Shown piece by piece: positions 28,238 through 36,358 of a DNA stretch of 64,000 nt. The position numbers were made by a program, and so were the translations under genes. The notes under the pieces are model-generated. The model worked only from the letters and a program-made list of their open reading frames with translations, ran no database searches and was not told where the DNA came from. Origin of the DNA: Lachnospiraceae bacterium NK4A179 (GTDB lineage: Bacteria; Bacillota; Clostridia; Lachnospirales; Lachnospiraceae); contig ATWC01000001.1 in NCBI GenBank assembly GCA_000421045.1, positions 62,001 to 126,000 of the forward strand, written 5' to 3'. Positions within the stretch are counted from its first letter, which is position 1. Each line of letters opens with the position of its first letter.

Positions 28238-28302
28238 GAACATGAATACATTCGTCCACATCTGAAATTTTGTCTGAGTAATGACTCGAACAAATTCAGC
28301 AT
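28183..28302 (-). CDS. 39-residue Cys-containing leader peptide of the nitrogenase-like operon
   Basis: The ORF runs from ATG 28302 to TAG 28183, with an excellent ribosome site (AAAAGGAGGA, 8-base spacing). The product begins MLNLFESLLRQNFRCGRMYS and has Cys at positions 15, 21 and 32 and internal Met at 18 and 29. It sits between promoter and attenuator, and its codons 24-26 form one arm of the antiterminator. A ribosome paused at Cys15 would leave that arm free and favour read-through; one paused at Cys21 would cover it. A sulfur amino-acid sensing leader is the natural reading. A stable small protein cannot be excluded. I do not recognise a family. Confidence 0.7.
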   Translation of the reverse strand: MLNLFESLLRQNFRCGRMYSCSRPGSIAMSECEYNFVYS

Positions 28303-28326
28303 CTTGTTTTTCCTCCTTTTGTATTT

Positions 28327-28343
28327 CCTACCTATCAAGTAGG
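28327..28343. promoter_or_regulatory. Operator palindrome 2 (CCTAC-N7-GTAGG)
   Basis: A perfect 5-7-5 inverted repeat just downstream of the -10, over the probable transcription start. It has the same architecture as the site over the -35, 41 bp away (about four helical turns). The pattern resembles operators of Rrf2-family regulators (IscR, CymR), an inference. Confidence 0.6.
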
Positions 28344-28351
28344 TTGTGTGC

Positions 28352-28380
28352 ATATTACAAACAATTTCCTATTTTGTCAA
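28352..28380 (-). promoter_or_regulatory. Near-consensus sigma-A promoter of the nitrogenase-like operon
   Basis: TTGACA (28375-28380), 17-base spacer, TAATAT (28352-28357) on the minus strand. Transcription would begin near 28345, giving a leader of about 285 bases before the D gene. The -35 lies inside one palindrome and the start site inside another, so repression is expected. Confidence 0.82.
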
Positions 28381-28384
28381 TAGG
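28368..28384. promoter_or_regulatory. Operator palindrome 1 (CCTAT-N7-ATAGG) over the -35
   Basis: A perfect 5-7-5 inverted repeat containing the whole -35 hexamer. Binding here would block RNA polymerase. It is paired with the site at 28327-28343. Confidence 0.6.
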
Positions 28385-28409
28385 TTTTAACAAAGTTTTT
28401 TTATCAGGA

Positions 28410-28428
28410 CTATAAGTATTTCTTATAG
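28410..28428. promoter_or_regulatory. LysR-type dyad upstream of the promoter
   Basis: CTATAAG-TATTT-CTTATAG is a perfect 7-5-7 inverted repeat containing the ATAA-N7-TTAT form common to LysR-type activator sites. It is centred about 74 bp before the likely transcription start. No T-run follows on either strand, so it is not a terminator. Confidence 0.45.
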
Positions 28429-28431
28429 CAA

Positions 28432-28464
28432 AAAAATAGGACCGGTTTCCCGGTCCTTTTTTTA
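28432..28464. terminator. Bidirectional terminator after the nitroreductase gene
   Basis: The 7-8 bp stem GGACCGG/CCGGTCC has a 4-base loop and T-runs on both strands (T7 each side). It separates the nitroreductase transcript from the promoter region of the nitrogenase-like operon. Confidence 0.85.
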
Positions 28465-28471
28465 ACACTTT

Positions 28472-28996
28472 TTATGCGTAATATACGTAATTCTCTTTGC
28501 GCGGTGCCGGGGCTGCAAGAGGCTCGGCAGCATATCCGAGTGCACAGTGACCTATTCCTTCATAGTCTCCCTCGATACCAAGCTTCTTAAGCAGATCCTT
28601 TCCGAACTGCGAATCAAACTCTTCCTTAGCTCTGTGGATCCATATAGATGCTACATCCAGACTCTGTGCCGCATTCATAAGATTCCCCATAACGAGTGCG
28701 CCGTCATATACATGGGTTGCAACCGATCTGTCTGCAAGAACGATAAGTATAACCGGAGCTCCATAAAAAGGATCAAATCCTTCATTCCATCCACCTATCT
28801 TACGGTTCTCTTCCGAAATCTGATCTCGCAGCGTCTTGTCAGTAACAGCGATAATGATAGGACTCTGCTTGCCCATTCCGGTTGCGGCATATGTTCCTGC
28901 CCTGAGGATCATGTCCAGTTTTTCTTTTTCAACCATATCAGGCTTAAACTTCCTGCAGCTTCTTCTGGTTTCAAGTGTCTTTAATGTCTCGTTCAT
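28472..28996 (-). CDS. Nitroreductase family FMN protein
   Basis: This 174-residue protein opens with TLETRRSCRKFKPD, the FMN-phosphate binding start of the nitroreductase family. It also has IWIHRAKEEF and GHCALGYAAE, which correspond to the flavin and dimer contacts. It would be a homodimeric FMN oxidoreductase using NAD(P)H; natural substrates of such small clostridial members are usually unknown. GAGGAG lies 8 bases before the ATG at 28996, preferred to a GTG 15 bp upstream. A strong terminator follows, so it is not part of the nitrogenase-like operon although it precedes it on the same strand. Confidence 0.87.
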   Translation of the reverse strand: MNETLKTLETRRSCRKFKPDMVEKEKLDMILRAGTYAATGMGKQSPIIIAVTDKTLRDQISEENRKIGGWNEGFDPFYGAPVILIVLADRSVATHVYDGALVMGNLMNAAQSLDVASIWIHRAKEEFDSQFGKDLLKKLGIEGDYEGIGHCALGYAAEPLAAPAPRKENYVYYA

Positions 28997-29035
28997 CTTA
29001 GGTCTCCTCACTTACTGCCACAACTCAATTCATCA

Positions 29036-29743
29036 TCAAGCCGGTCTGGCTAAATAGAATCCCTGAAAAAGATCTATTCCCAGGCCCACAAGATAATCAA
29101 ATTCCTCTTTTTCCTCCACGCCTTCAGCGCATACCAGTATTCCACGTGAATGAAAGTCCAGAACCAGTTTTGTTACATTTTCCTGCTTTTCCGGGATATG
29201 ATCGATACCTGATATGAGTTCCCTGTCAAGTTTCACTATATGTGGATTCATGATCTGTACACGCTCCATATCATTGATGCCGTTCCCGAAATCATCAACC
29301 GAAAACATATTATCCATGAACCTGACAGATCTGTTTTTTTCCTCCCAATGTTCCATTGAGAAATAGGGATATTCGAGACTTTCGATAATCATCCTTCCGC
29401 GGATCTCTTCTCCGAAATATTCATAAAATGCATCAGCCTCTTCAGCTTTCATGCAGTCAGACGGAAAAGAATTGATAGATACTTTCTGTTCATAGCCTCT
29501 TAAGAAATAAGCCTGCATTGCTCCGAAAAAGGTAGCTACCTCAAGAATGTGCAATTTATCATTCTTTGCATATTCATCTATGAGTTCCATAACCGTCTTT
29601 CCCTGAGGGCGCATAAGAGCTTCATATGCGTAAACAGTCTTTCCATCCGGCAAAAAAATCGGCTGGAAAACATAATCAATAGAAAGCTCTCCGAGAGCTT
29701 TCAGTATTTCTTTATCCAAGGGTAAATGGTCATAATATACCAT
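29036..29743 (-). CDS. EAL-domain cyclic-di-GMP phosphodiesterase
   Basis: This 235-residue stand-alone EAL domain has the expected residues: EAL itself in AYEALMRP, Asn in SINSFP, Glu in IIESLEY, DDFGNG for loop 6 and metal, KLD, and the Glu of CAEGVEE with a terminal LFQGF. It therefore looks catalytically competent for hydrolysis of c-di-GMP to pGpG. There is no membrane or sensor domain, so it is cytoplasmic and probably regulated by expression or partners. GGAGAG precedes the ATG. Together with the GGDEF protein at 13864 it implies c-di-GMP control of motility or attachment. Confidence 0.88.
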   Translation of the reverse strand: MVYYDHLPLDKEILKALGELSIDYVFQPIFLPDGKTVYAYEALMRPQGKTVMELIDEYAKNDKLHILEVATFFGAMQAYFLRGYEQKVSINSFPSDCMKAEEADAFYEYFGEEIRGRMIIESLEYPYFSMEHWEEKNRSVRFMDNMFSVDDFGNGINDMERVQIMNPHIVKLDRELISGIDHIPEKQENVTKLVLDFHSRGILVCAEGVEEKEEFDYLVGLGIDLFQGFYLARPA

Positions 29744-29862
29744 ATCAATCTCTCCAACTGATTCATTTATATTCTATCTTATTACTTCAAGATCTATATA
29801 ACCATTTGCTACCATATAATTATACTTTGTTTTTGAAAAAAAGTAACATAAATTAACAAAAA

Positions 29863-30693
29863 CTACATCATATCAGGATGTTCACCCGACCACCCCGTTT
29901 CCGGTATACAGGACAGAAAAGATATCTCTTCATCGGTCAGATGAAAATCAAACACATCAAGATTCTGCTTCATTCGCTCTTTTGATGATGCCTTGGGGAT
30001 TACTGCGATATCTCTGTCCAAGAGGTATCTGAGCAGGATCTGTGCAGCTGATCTGCCATGTTTCTCTGCGATCGCAAGAACCCTTTCATCATTCAGAACC
30101 CTTGCACGTCCGAGCGGGCTCCAGGCCTGGATCACAATTCCTTTGGAACGCAGGTAATTAGTCGCATATTCCTGCATATAGCCCACATGCAGCTCAAGCT
30201 GATCGAGCATGGGCAATATTTTTATATTCTTAATAAGCGGCTCTATGTGATGCGGCAGGAAATTTGACAGCCCGATAGCCCTTACACGACCGGCCTCATA
30301 CAGTTCTTCCATCAGTTTCCAGGTCTCTATCTGAAGTGCAAGCCAGTCAGTATCCTTATCCGGTCCCATGGGCCAATGGATGAGAAACATATCAAGATAG
30401 TCCGTCCCAAGAGCCTTAAGAGATGCTTCGAATGACTGCAGAGTCTTTTCTCTTCCGAGCATTGTATGCCAGACCTTGCTGACAAGGAAAAGATCCTCTC
30501 TTTTTATATCGTATTCGGCAAGCGCCTCTCCTATCTCAGCTTCATTCTGATAGAACATCGCAGTATCAATATATCGATAGCCTGCATCCAGAGCATCTAT
30601 GATGGTCTGTTTGCCATTGCCCTCTGTCGAAAGATACGAACCATAACCTACAGCAGGTATCTCAACTCCGTTACTTAATCTGAAAGACTTCAT
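29863..30693 (-). CDS. Aldo/keto reductase
   Basis: This 276-residue protein has the full aldo/keto reductase catalytic tetrad: Asp and Tyr in YRYIDTAMFYQNE, Lys in LVSKVWH and His in FLIHWP. NADPH-binding elements SPLGRARVL and IPKASSKERMKQN lie near the C-terminus. It belongs to the AKR5 (2,5-diketo-D-gluconate reductase-like) group, reducing small aldehydes or ketones. It is monocistronic: 119 bp separate it from the EAL gene and its upstream side faces a divergent gene. Confidence 0.9.
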   Translation of the reverse strand: MKSFRLSNGVEIPAVGYGSYLSTEGNGKQTIIDALDAGYRYIDTAMFYQNEAEIGEALAEYDIKREDLFLVSKVWHTMLGREKTLQSFEASLKALGTDYLDMFLIHWPMGPDKDTDWLALQIETWKLMEELYEAGRVRAIGLSNFLPHHIEPLIKNIKILPMLDQLELHVGYMQEYATNYLRSKGIVIQAWSPLGRARVLNDERVLAIAEKHGRSAAQILLRYLLDRDIAVIPKASSKERMKQNLDVFDFHLTDEEISFLSCIPETGWSGEHPDMM

Positions 30694-30944
30694 AATATAC
30701 TGCTCCTTTTTGGGTTCATGGGTGTAATAATATTATATATTAAAACTTACCGCTTGTTGTACCATTAACTTCCTCACACCGGCAGCCTTGTCTGACAGTG
30801 AAATCGTTCGCCAACCAGTTCTTACGAAAATGCCCATTGTTATAGTATATTTCCGGCACCAGGGCTTATGTATATGATAGAATACTTTTGATATGGAAGT
30901 GAGGGCCATATCGCAAAAAAATTTTAACAATGAGAGGGGAAAAA

Positions 30945-31958
30945 ATGACTAATCTTAATGGTATGGAGGAACTTAACAAAGTACGTCGAAAAGCTATACT
31001 CGGATACGGATTAATGCCGGCAGGTTTTATTGGCATGTTCATTTTGGAGAGCTTGTTCATAATACTAAACACTGAATCCGTAGGCTTTTTGATGCTCTCT
31101 TTACTGCGGTTCCTGATTTTTCTGGCAGGAATAGCAGTCATGATCCTGGGTGCTGCTATAGCCGCAGGAACAACGAAAAAGTACAAGAATATCTATAAAG
31201 AGGTTTTTGTAAAAAGATCGCTTGAAGACAATTTCGAAAAGTTGACTTATGAATGGATGAGTGGATTCACAGAAAATACGGTACAGGGGTTCCAACTGTG
31301 TGAAATGGGAAACAGATTTAGACTTTACTCAGAGGATTTTGTTCAGGCAATCTGGCAGAAAACGCCCTTTGAAATGTCAGATGTACGTATTGCTCCGTGT
31401 GGATCAGGGGGAACCAGCGATTCTGCCAAGATATTATTTCAGGGAAGGATCCTTGTGTTTGATATTCCGAATATGCATACAGGGTCCATCCAGATCTTCT
31501 CAGCAAACTTTTTACACAAAGCGATCAATCCTGCAGCAACACAGTTAGCCCGTCCGGCAGAAGCCAATGGTTTTGCGATCTTTGCCGTAAATCCACAGGA
31601 GGCCCAAACAATACTGACTCCGCAACTTATGCAGGGCTTAACTTATTTAAGCGGCAAATTCCACAGCATTGCGTTCCACATGAATGATACAAAAGTCGCT
31701 GTAGCACTGGCAGATAACGGATCGGCATTGGGATCGGCATTTGATGCCAAACACCTTTTCGCAAAAACCTCAGATCAGGAAGAAATGGCCAAGATAGACA
31801 GAGAAATAAATGATATAAAGGAAATCATTTCCACATTTTGCAATGCCATATCAAGACCGGATCCTTCCAACAATATTGCTCCTGCAACCCTTTTGCCGGG
31901 AGGCTTTTTGGTTGAACATAAAGCGAATATTCATTCGTACACAGATAAAGCGTTATAA
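30945..31958 (+). CDS. DUF3137 family membrane-anchored protein
   Basis: This 337-residue protein has two hydrophobic helices (about 20-45 and 55-80) followed by a cytoplasmic domain of about 250 residues. The central string AKILFQGRILVFDIPN and the following beta-rich part are typical of DUF3137 (GFxxGxFxxxDF-type) proteins, whose function is unknown. The ATG at 30945, 6 bases after GAGAGGGG, is preferred to one 15 bp upstream. The gene is convergent with the S41 peptidase gene and their stop ends overlap by 6 bp; I see no terminator there. Confidence 0.7.
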   Translation: MTNLNGMEELNKVRRKAILGYGLMPAGFIGMFILESLFIILNTESVGFLMLSLLRFLIFLAGIAVMILGAAIAAGTTKKYKNIYKEVFVKRSLEDNFEKLTYEWMSGFTENTVQGFQLCEMGNRFRLYSEDFVQAIWQKTPFEMSDVRIAPCGSGGTSDSAKILFQGRILVFDIPNMHTGSIQIFSANFLHKAINPAATQLARPAEANGFAIFAVNPQEAQTILTPQLMQGLTYLSGKFHSIAFHMNDTKVAVALADNGSALGSAFDAKHLFAKTSDQEEMAKIDREINDIKEIISTFCNAISRPDPSNNIAPATLLPGGFLVEHKANIHSYTDKAL

Positions 31959-33662
31959 GCAATCCATATGCATCTGAGTATAATTCAGTGCATAATCCTC
32001 CCCCAGGTCAAAAATAGCCTTTACAGCTTCCGTATCCATGGGGATATACTCATCAAAAGGTGTCCTGCCTAAGCGATCCGGCCTTGTATCGATGATAGGT
32101 TCGCTCTCTTCATCCAGATTTGGCACAGCTGAAAAAGCTATATCACCGTTCTGTAAGCTTTCATATGTTACCGCCTGACAGGAGCTGTTGGTCCTGGTAA
32201 AGCCCATGACCTTTACATTTGGATATTCTCCCATCGTGTAAGTCATCTCATCACCGGCACTTACACACATAGCATTTACTAACAATACTATCTGTCCGTC
32301 ATGCCACAGATCCTCGCCTGTATAGCTAAGAGGCTCTTTCTTTGTATACTTTCCGTCAGCACCTCTTTTAAATGTTGCACTTTTCTCATCTATAACCGTA
32401 CTGTAACTTTCCACATGCTCGCCTTCAGGAGCGAACAGTCCGGCTACACTCATCACAAACCAGGGGCTGCCGCCGCTGTTTGCACGCAAGTCAAATATTA
32501 TATTTTTTATACCTGCTTCTTTATAAGCAATTATCTCTTCCCTCAGTTTATTTGTCATCTCGGTGTAATCCACACCTGCATAGGTGTCCGCATCATATGC
32601 CATCTCCCTGATGCGAAGCAGCACGGTATCGTCATCCACAGGCTGCCAGGTCAGATTCGTAATATTTACACCCCTGTCGATCTTAGAAAAGGTATCCATT
32701 AACCTTGGCGTATAAGCCCCAAGCGACGGAGCTTTCACTGTCTGTTCGGTGCCATTTTCATCCAAAAAGCTTATCGTAACACTGCCGCTATCTTTATCAA
32801 AACGCTGCGCATAGGGTACTCTATCGCTATTACTGATCCCTGCCACATACATAGGCAGGTAAAATTCCTCATTTTCTTTCACCGGATATTGAGTCAGATA
32901 ATATTTCACAGCATCATAATATTCCGTGATATCCTTCCCGTTCCATTTGGTGATGATGCTACCGTTATGAAGCCCGGCATTCTTAAGTGTCAATCTTTTA
33001 TCAGAAACGTCAGCCGGATGATATTCATCATCGATCCTGTAAAATCCGTAATCATCTTCTTCATCATTAATACTGTAACAGTTGTCATATCCTTCCACGT
33101 TTACGGCCGCATATTCACCTGTGCTTAACCGTATCAGTGACAGACCATAGTCGTTTCCGTAGCTCTCGACAACAGCTCTTAGGCCTTCATCCTCTTCTTT
33201 TACCACATACTGCACATGACCATCATAAAACTCTCCCGTAAATTCCTGCCACAGTTCATAATCGTATACCGGATCCTGAAGCCTGTCCGCTTCCTTAAAG
33301 AGCGGTTCATATTTTGAATACAGTTTGTTCCAGTCAATATCTTTTTCCTTATCAAGCACATAGTGTTCTTTCATGAGAGCAAAGGCTGTCTCAAAATCTT
33401 TATAATATTCTCTGTGCTCTGAAGGCATTGCAAAATACCAGCCTATATTTCCTATGAGCAATAAGGCAGTAAGCGAAAATACACTGATCCTCCACTTCTT
33501 CTTTTCAGCATAGAAGCACAGAACCGGCAGCGCAGCTGCAATATATGCTGGCAGAAATTTAATATGAAAGCCATATACAAAAACTATAAAAACGCCTAAG
33601 AAGCACGGTGCGGCAAAAATCAGTCTTGCTCTGTTTGAAATATATTTTTTAATGTAATCCAT
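31953..33662 (-). CDS. Membrane-anchored S41 (C-terminal processing) peptidase
   Basis: This 569-residue protein has three N-terminal hydrophobic segments (15-75) and then an extracytoplasmic part. A PDZ-like stretch (about 225-265, NGSIITKWNGKDITEYYDAV) precedes the S41 domain: FDLRANSGGSPWF (about 395) and VNAMCVSAGDEMTY with the nucleophilic Ser. The usual catalytic Lys position appears altered (GFTRTNSS), so it may use a different dyad or be inactive. It sits 15 bp after the ABC-2 permease genes on the same strand, suggesting that the exporter and the peptidase act on the same peptide or envelope stress. Confidence 0.8.
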   Translation of the reverse strand: MDYIKKYISNRARLIFAAPCFLGVFIVFVYGFHIKFLPAYIAAALPVLCFYAEKKKWRISVFSLTALLLIGNIGWYFAMPSEHREYYKDFETAFALMKEHYVLDKEKDIDWNKLYSKYEPLFKEADRLQDPVYDYELWQEFTGEFYDGHVQYVVKEEDEGLRAVVESYGNDYGLSLIRLSTGEYAAVNVEGYDNCYSINDEEDDYGFYRIDDEYHPADVSDKRLTLKNAGLHNGSIITKWNGKDITEYYDAVKYYLTQYPVKENEEFYLPMYVAGISNSDRVPYAQRFDKDSGSVTISFLDENGTEQTVKAPSLGAYTPRLMDTFSKIDRGVNITNLTWQPVDDDTVLLRIREMAYDADTYAGVDYTEMTNKLREEIIAYKEAGIKNIIFDLRANSGGSPWFVMSVAGLFAPEGEHVESYSTVIDEKSATFKRGADGKYTKKEPLSYTGEDLWHDGQIVLLVNAMCVSAGDEMTYTMGEYPNVKVMGFTRTNSSCQAVTYESLQNGDIAFSAVPNLDEESEPIIDTRPDRLGRTPFDEYIPMDTEAVKAIFDLGEDYALNYTQMHMDCL

Positions 33663-33677
33663 CTGTTTCTCCCCCTG

Positions 33678-34454
33678 TCAATCCATATCATCCCGTCTGA
33701 AAATCCCATATCCCATAAACAGATAGAATGCTGTCATAATTAAAGAAACGAGTATCGTTCCAACGATCACATCCATATCCAATTCGCTCTTATACCGACC
33801 GTAATAAACAACACCGTTTACCGGATCCAGATTATAGATCACCCAGGCACCGAAATCGCCAAGCAATCCGATGTTAAAAACACTCGTATATAAGCTTCTG
33901 CCATGATCAAAAAAATCCACTAATCCCATTCCTATTTCGGATATAAGAAAACCGGCGGCAAAGACAACATAAGAATTTTTTATGATAAAGCAGATAACGG
34001 TAACGAATGCCGCAAACCTTAAGTAAGGGAAAAAACACAATAATTGTCTGAGGATCACATCCTTAAATCTAGACATGTCCCCAAAGCCTTTTAGCATCGA
34101 TCCGGCTGCCAGCGGGAAAAAGTTGATCATTGTAGCCGCTGCTGCAGCAAACAGAATACCAAACAGACTTCTGGCCATAAAGATACTTAAACGGGAATGC
34201 CCCGAGAGTATCTCATAATTTATTGTCTTATCAATATGATCATCATTGCATATGATGCCAACAGCCAATGCCGCGATAAATGCACTTGTCATCCAATAAA
34301 TGTATCCATTTTCGAAAATCACAAAGCCGCATCCCTTTTCATCAACATTTATCATTGCCGAAAGCGAAAGCATCACTGCTGTCAGCAGGTAGACCACCGC
34401 AAAAAATTTGGAATGGCGCAGATCATAATAAGCCGAACGTATTATATTTTTCAT
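33678..34454 (-). CDS. ABC-2 type permease subunit (second)
   Basis: This 258-residue protein has six membrane helices and starts MKNIIRSAYYDLRHSKFF, a pattern shared with its neighbour and with immunity or antimicrobial-peptide ABC permeases (LtnG/BcrB-like). The cytoplasmic motif DKTINYEILSGHSRLSIF is also present in the neighbour, so the two arose by duplication. They start 2 bp apart and probably form a heterodimer with the ATPase at 35241. Confidence 0.83.
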   Translation of the reverse strand: MKNIIRSAYYDLRHSKFFAVVYLLTAVMLSLSAMINVDEKGCGFVIFENGYIYWMTSAFIAALAVGIICNDDHIDKTINYEILSGHSRLSIFMARSLFGILFAAAAATMINFFPLAAGSMLKGFGDMSRFKDVILRQLLCFFPYLRFAAFVTVICFIIKNSYVVFAAGFLISEIGMGLVDFFDHGRSLYTSVFNIGLLGDFGAWVIYNLDPVNGVVYYGRYKSELDMDVIVGTILVSLIMTAFYLFMGYGIFRRDDMD

Positions 34455-34456
34455 CG

Positions 34457-35248
34457 TCAGTCCCTGTCCCTCCTTTTAAACTCCGCATATGCCAACAGGA
34501 TATAGACCATAGCCAAAGTGAGCGATATGATGATCGTCTTTACCGTCATTTCCGTACTGAGTGCGGTATCAAATACTGTGATACTCTTTCCATCGATCAC
34601 AACATTCCTATGATTTCCCGGGCTGATAAGCCACAGCATGTTTGTCAGGCCCAATTCCAATATTATGTCTTTATTGTATAATTCCTGCAAAACAGAGGCT
34701 ACGAGCGAACCAGCCATAAGCATGGCATATGAAACCGCAATCCCTTTTCCTGCACTGCGAAGCAGGCTTGCCAACAGCACATTAAATGCACATATCCTGA
34801 TCAACGGGAATAAAGTCATTGTTATTCTGAAAAGTATCCCCCACCTGTCCGTCTCCCTTCCCCATCCGTAGATCAGCTCATAAACAAGCACCGGATACAA
34901 AGAAAAAAGCCACATTATAACGACGCCCCACAGAAAGGCCGTGAGCATCCTTCCACAAAAAATCCTGTTCCTGTTATGCCCTGCAAGGAATTCATAGTTT
35001 ATGGTCTTATCCGAAGCGTCTGAAGCAACTGCCTTGCACGACAGAATAAGTGCACAGAAATATATTACGAAAAAATAAAAGTCCATGGCTTGCGTTGCAA
35101 AATATGCACTTACCGTAAGACCTTCTGCACCAAGTTCCGGCATATATTGTGGTATCAGAAATGGCGTAACAATTAGCGTTATAAAAACTATCCATACCAC
35201 CATATCTCTTCGGAGCGTATAATTCTGTGAGCGGATTATATTAAACAT
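34457..35248 (-). CDS. ABC-2 type permease subunit (first)
   Basis: This 263-residue protein has six membrane helices. It opens FNIIRSQNYTLRRDMVVW and contains DKTINYEFLAGHNRNRIF, paralogous to the following gene. It overlaps the ATPase gene by 8 bp and the next permease starts 2 bp after its stop, a tight operon. The two-permease plus one-ATPase layout is that of lantibiotic or bacitracin resistance exporters; the divergent two-component system supports an inducible detoxification role. Confidence 0.83.
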   Translation of the reverse strand: MFNIIRSQNYTLRRDMVVWIVFITLIVTPFLIPQYMPELGAEGLTVSAYFATQAMDFYFFVIYFCALILSCKAVASDASDKTINYEFLAGHNRNRIFCGRMLTAFLWGVVIMWLFSLYPVLVYELIYGWGRETDRWGILFRITMTLFPLIRICAFNVLLASLLRSAGKGIAVSYAMLMAGSLVASVLQELYNKDIILELGLTNMLWLISPGNHRNVVIDGKSITVFDTALSTEMTVKTIIISLTLAMVYILLAYAEFKRRDRD

Positions 35249-36170
35249 CTTTTCCCTCCGAATCCTTTACTAACTTCATGTAATAATCTTCCAGATTTAC
35301 CTCGTTGAGGGAAAGTTCCGTGGGTATCACACCATTTTCATACAGTTTCTTTGAAATGCTGCGTATATCATCCAGCCCGTCATAGATGCGTATCTTGCCG
35401 TCCTCCATTACCTCAAGCCTGCCTATCCCGCAATCGTTTGTAAGTATCGCCCCGGCACGCTCATTATTGTCAGTATCGATCAGGTAGTATTCGCTGCAGG
35501 CTGCTTTAAGTTCATCTGAGGTAAATATCCCCTTGATCCTGCCGTTATTGATAAATATATAATCGGTACACAAAAGCGATAGCTCACTTAATATATGAGA
35601 GGAGATAACAATCGTGATATCTTCATCTTTATTGAGTTTCCTGAAAAGCTCCCTTATCTCCACTATGCCTTCAGGATCAAGGCCGTTTGTCGGTTCATCC
35701 AGGATCATAAGTTCAGGCTTTCCAAGAAGCGCATTTGCAAGCCCCAGCCTCTGTTTCATTCCAAGTGAAAAATTCTTTACGGCCTTTTTACCGGTATCTT
35801 TCAGGTCTACTATATCAAGCACTTCATCTATGCGTTTCTTATCAGGGATGCCTTTTTGTAAACGCTGCTTTTCAAGATTCTCTCTTGCTGTCATATTCTT
35901 CTTTTCGTAAGGGGTCTCTATCATAAAGCTCATGCGTGTTCTGGCATGATTTAAACCTTTTTCATCAGCTGCCCCGTAAAGCTTCATTTCTCCGCCTGTA
36001 GGAAAAGCAAGCCCGCCCAATATTTTCATAATGGTAGTCTTACCGGCTCCGTTTGGTCCGATAAGACCAACTATGCTTCCTTTCCTTATGGTAAAAGACA
36101 CTTCATCCAGCGCTTTATGCTTTCCATACTGTTTTGTCAGTTTATTAACTTCTACTACGTTTTCTCTCAT
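35241..36170 (-). CDS. ABC transporter ATP-binding protein (antimicrobial peptide/drug export type)
   Basis: This 309-residue protein has Walker A GPNGAGKTT, signature FSLGMKQRLGLA, Walker B LMILDEPTNGLDPEG and H-loop SSHILSELS. The C-terminal extension (about 220-309) is usual for the BcrA/CcmA-like group. With the two permease genes it forms one exporter, probably of a peptide antibiotic or lipid. It is divergent from the response regulator at 36359. The 190-bp region between carries two hairpins in its own leader and a direct-repeat operator. Confidence 0.9.
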   Translation of the reverse strand: MRENVVEVNKLTKQYGKHKALDEVSFTIRKGSIVGLIGPNGAGKTTIMKILGGLAFPTGGEMKLYGAADEKGLNHARTRMSFMIETPYEKKNMTARENLEKQRLQKGIPDKKRIDEVLDIVDLKDTGKKAVKNFSLGMKQRLGLANALLGKPELMILDEPTNGLDPEGIVEIRELFRKLNKDEDITIVISSHILSELSLLCTDYIFINNGRIKGIFTSDELKAACSEYYLIDTDNNERAGAILTNDCGIGRLEVMEDGKIRIYDGLDDIRSISKKLYENGVIPTELSLNEVNLEDYYMKLVKDSEGKDV

Positions 36171-36179
36171 TTTTGTTCT

Positions 36180-36275
36180 CCACGAAGAGAAATCCGCTTA
36201 TGCGGTTTCTCTGAGCCTGCAGATCAGAGCGTACGCTGAAGGCGTCTTTATTTGCTCTGATTTTGGTTTGTCTGT
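36180..36275 (-). promoter_or_regulatory. Structured leader upstream of the ABC exporter operon
   Basis: Two inverted repeats lie in series. The first, at about 36185-36213, has arms AGAGAAATCCGC and GCGGTTTCTCT (11 bp with one bulge, loop TTAT). The second, at about 36222-36262, has 8-bp arms ATCAGAGC/GCTCTGAT with a 23-base loop. They would fold in the 5' leader of the exporter mRNA. The role is unknown. Confidence 0.4.
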
Positions 36276-36300
36276 CATCAAATACACTTTATAACTAAAG

Positions 36301-36339
36301 TTTAAAGAATTCCTTAAGTATGTTTAAAAAATTACTTAA
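36301..36339 (+). promoter_or_regulatory. 22-bp-spaced direct repeat, probable response-regulator operator
   Basis: TTTAAAGAATTCCTTAA (36301-36317) is repeated as TTTAAAAAATTACTTAA (36323-36339), 15 of 17 identical, exactly 22 bp apart. This is the two-turn spacing used by OmpR/PhoB-type dimers. It lies directly before the response regulator gene, so autoregulation is likely. Confidence 0.5.
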
Positions 36340-36358
36340 TCCTGTTACAATGATTTTC

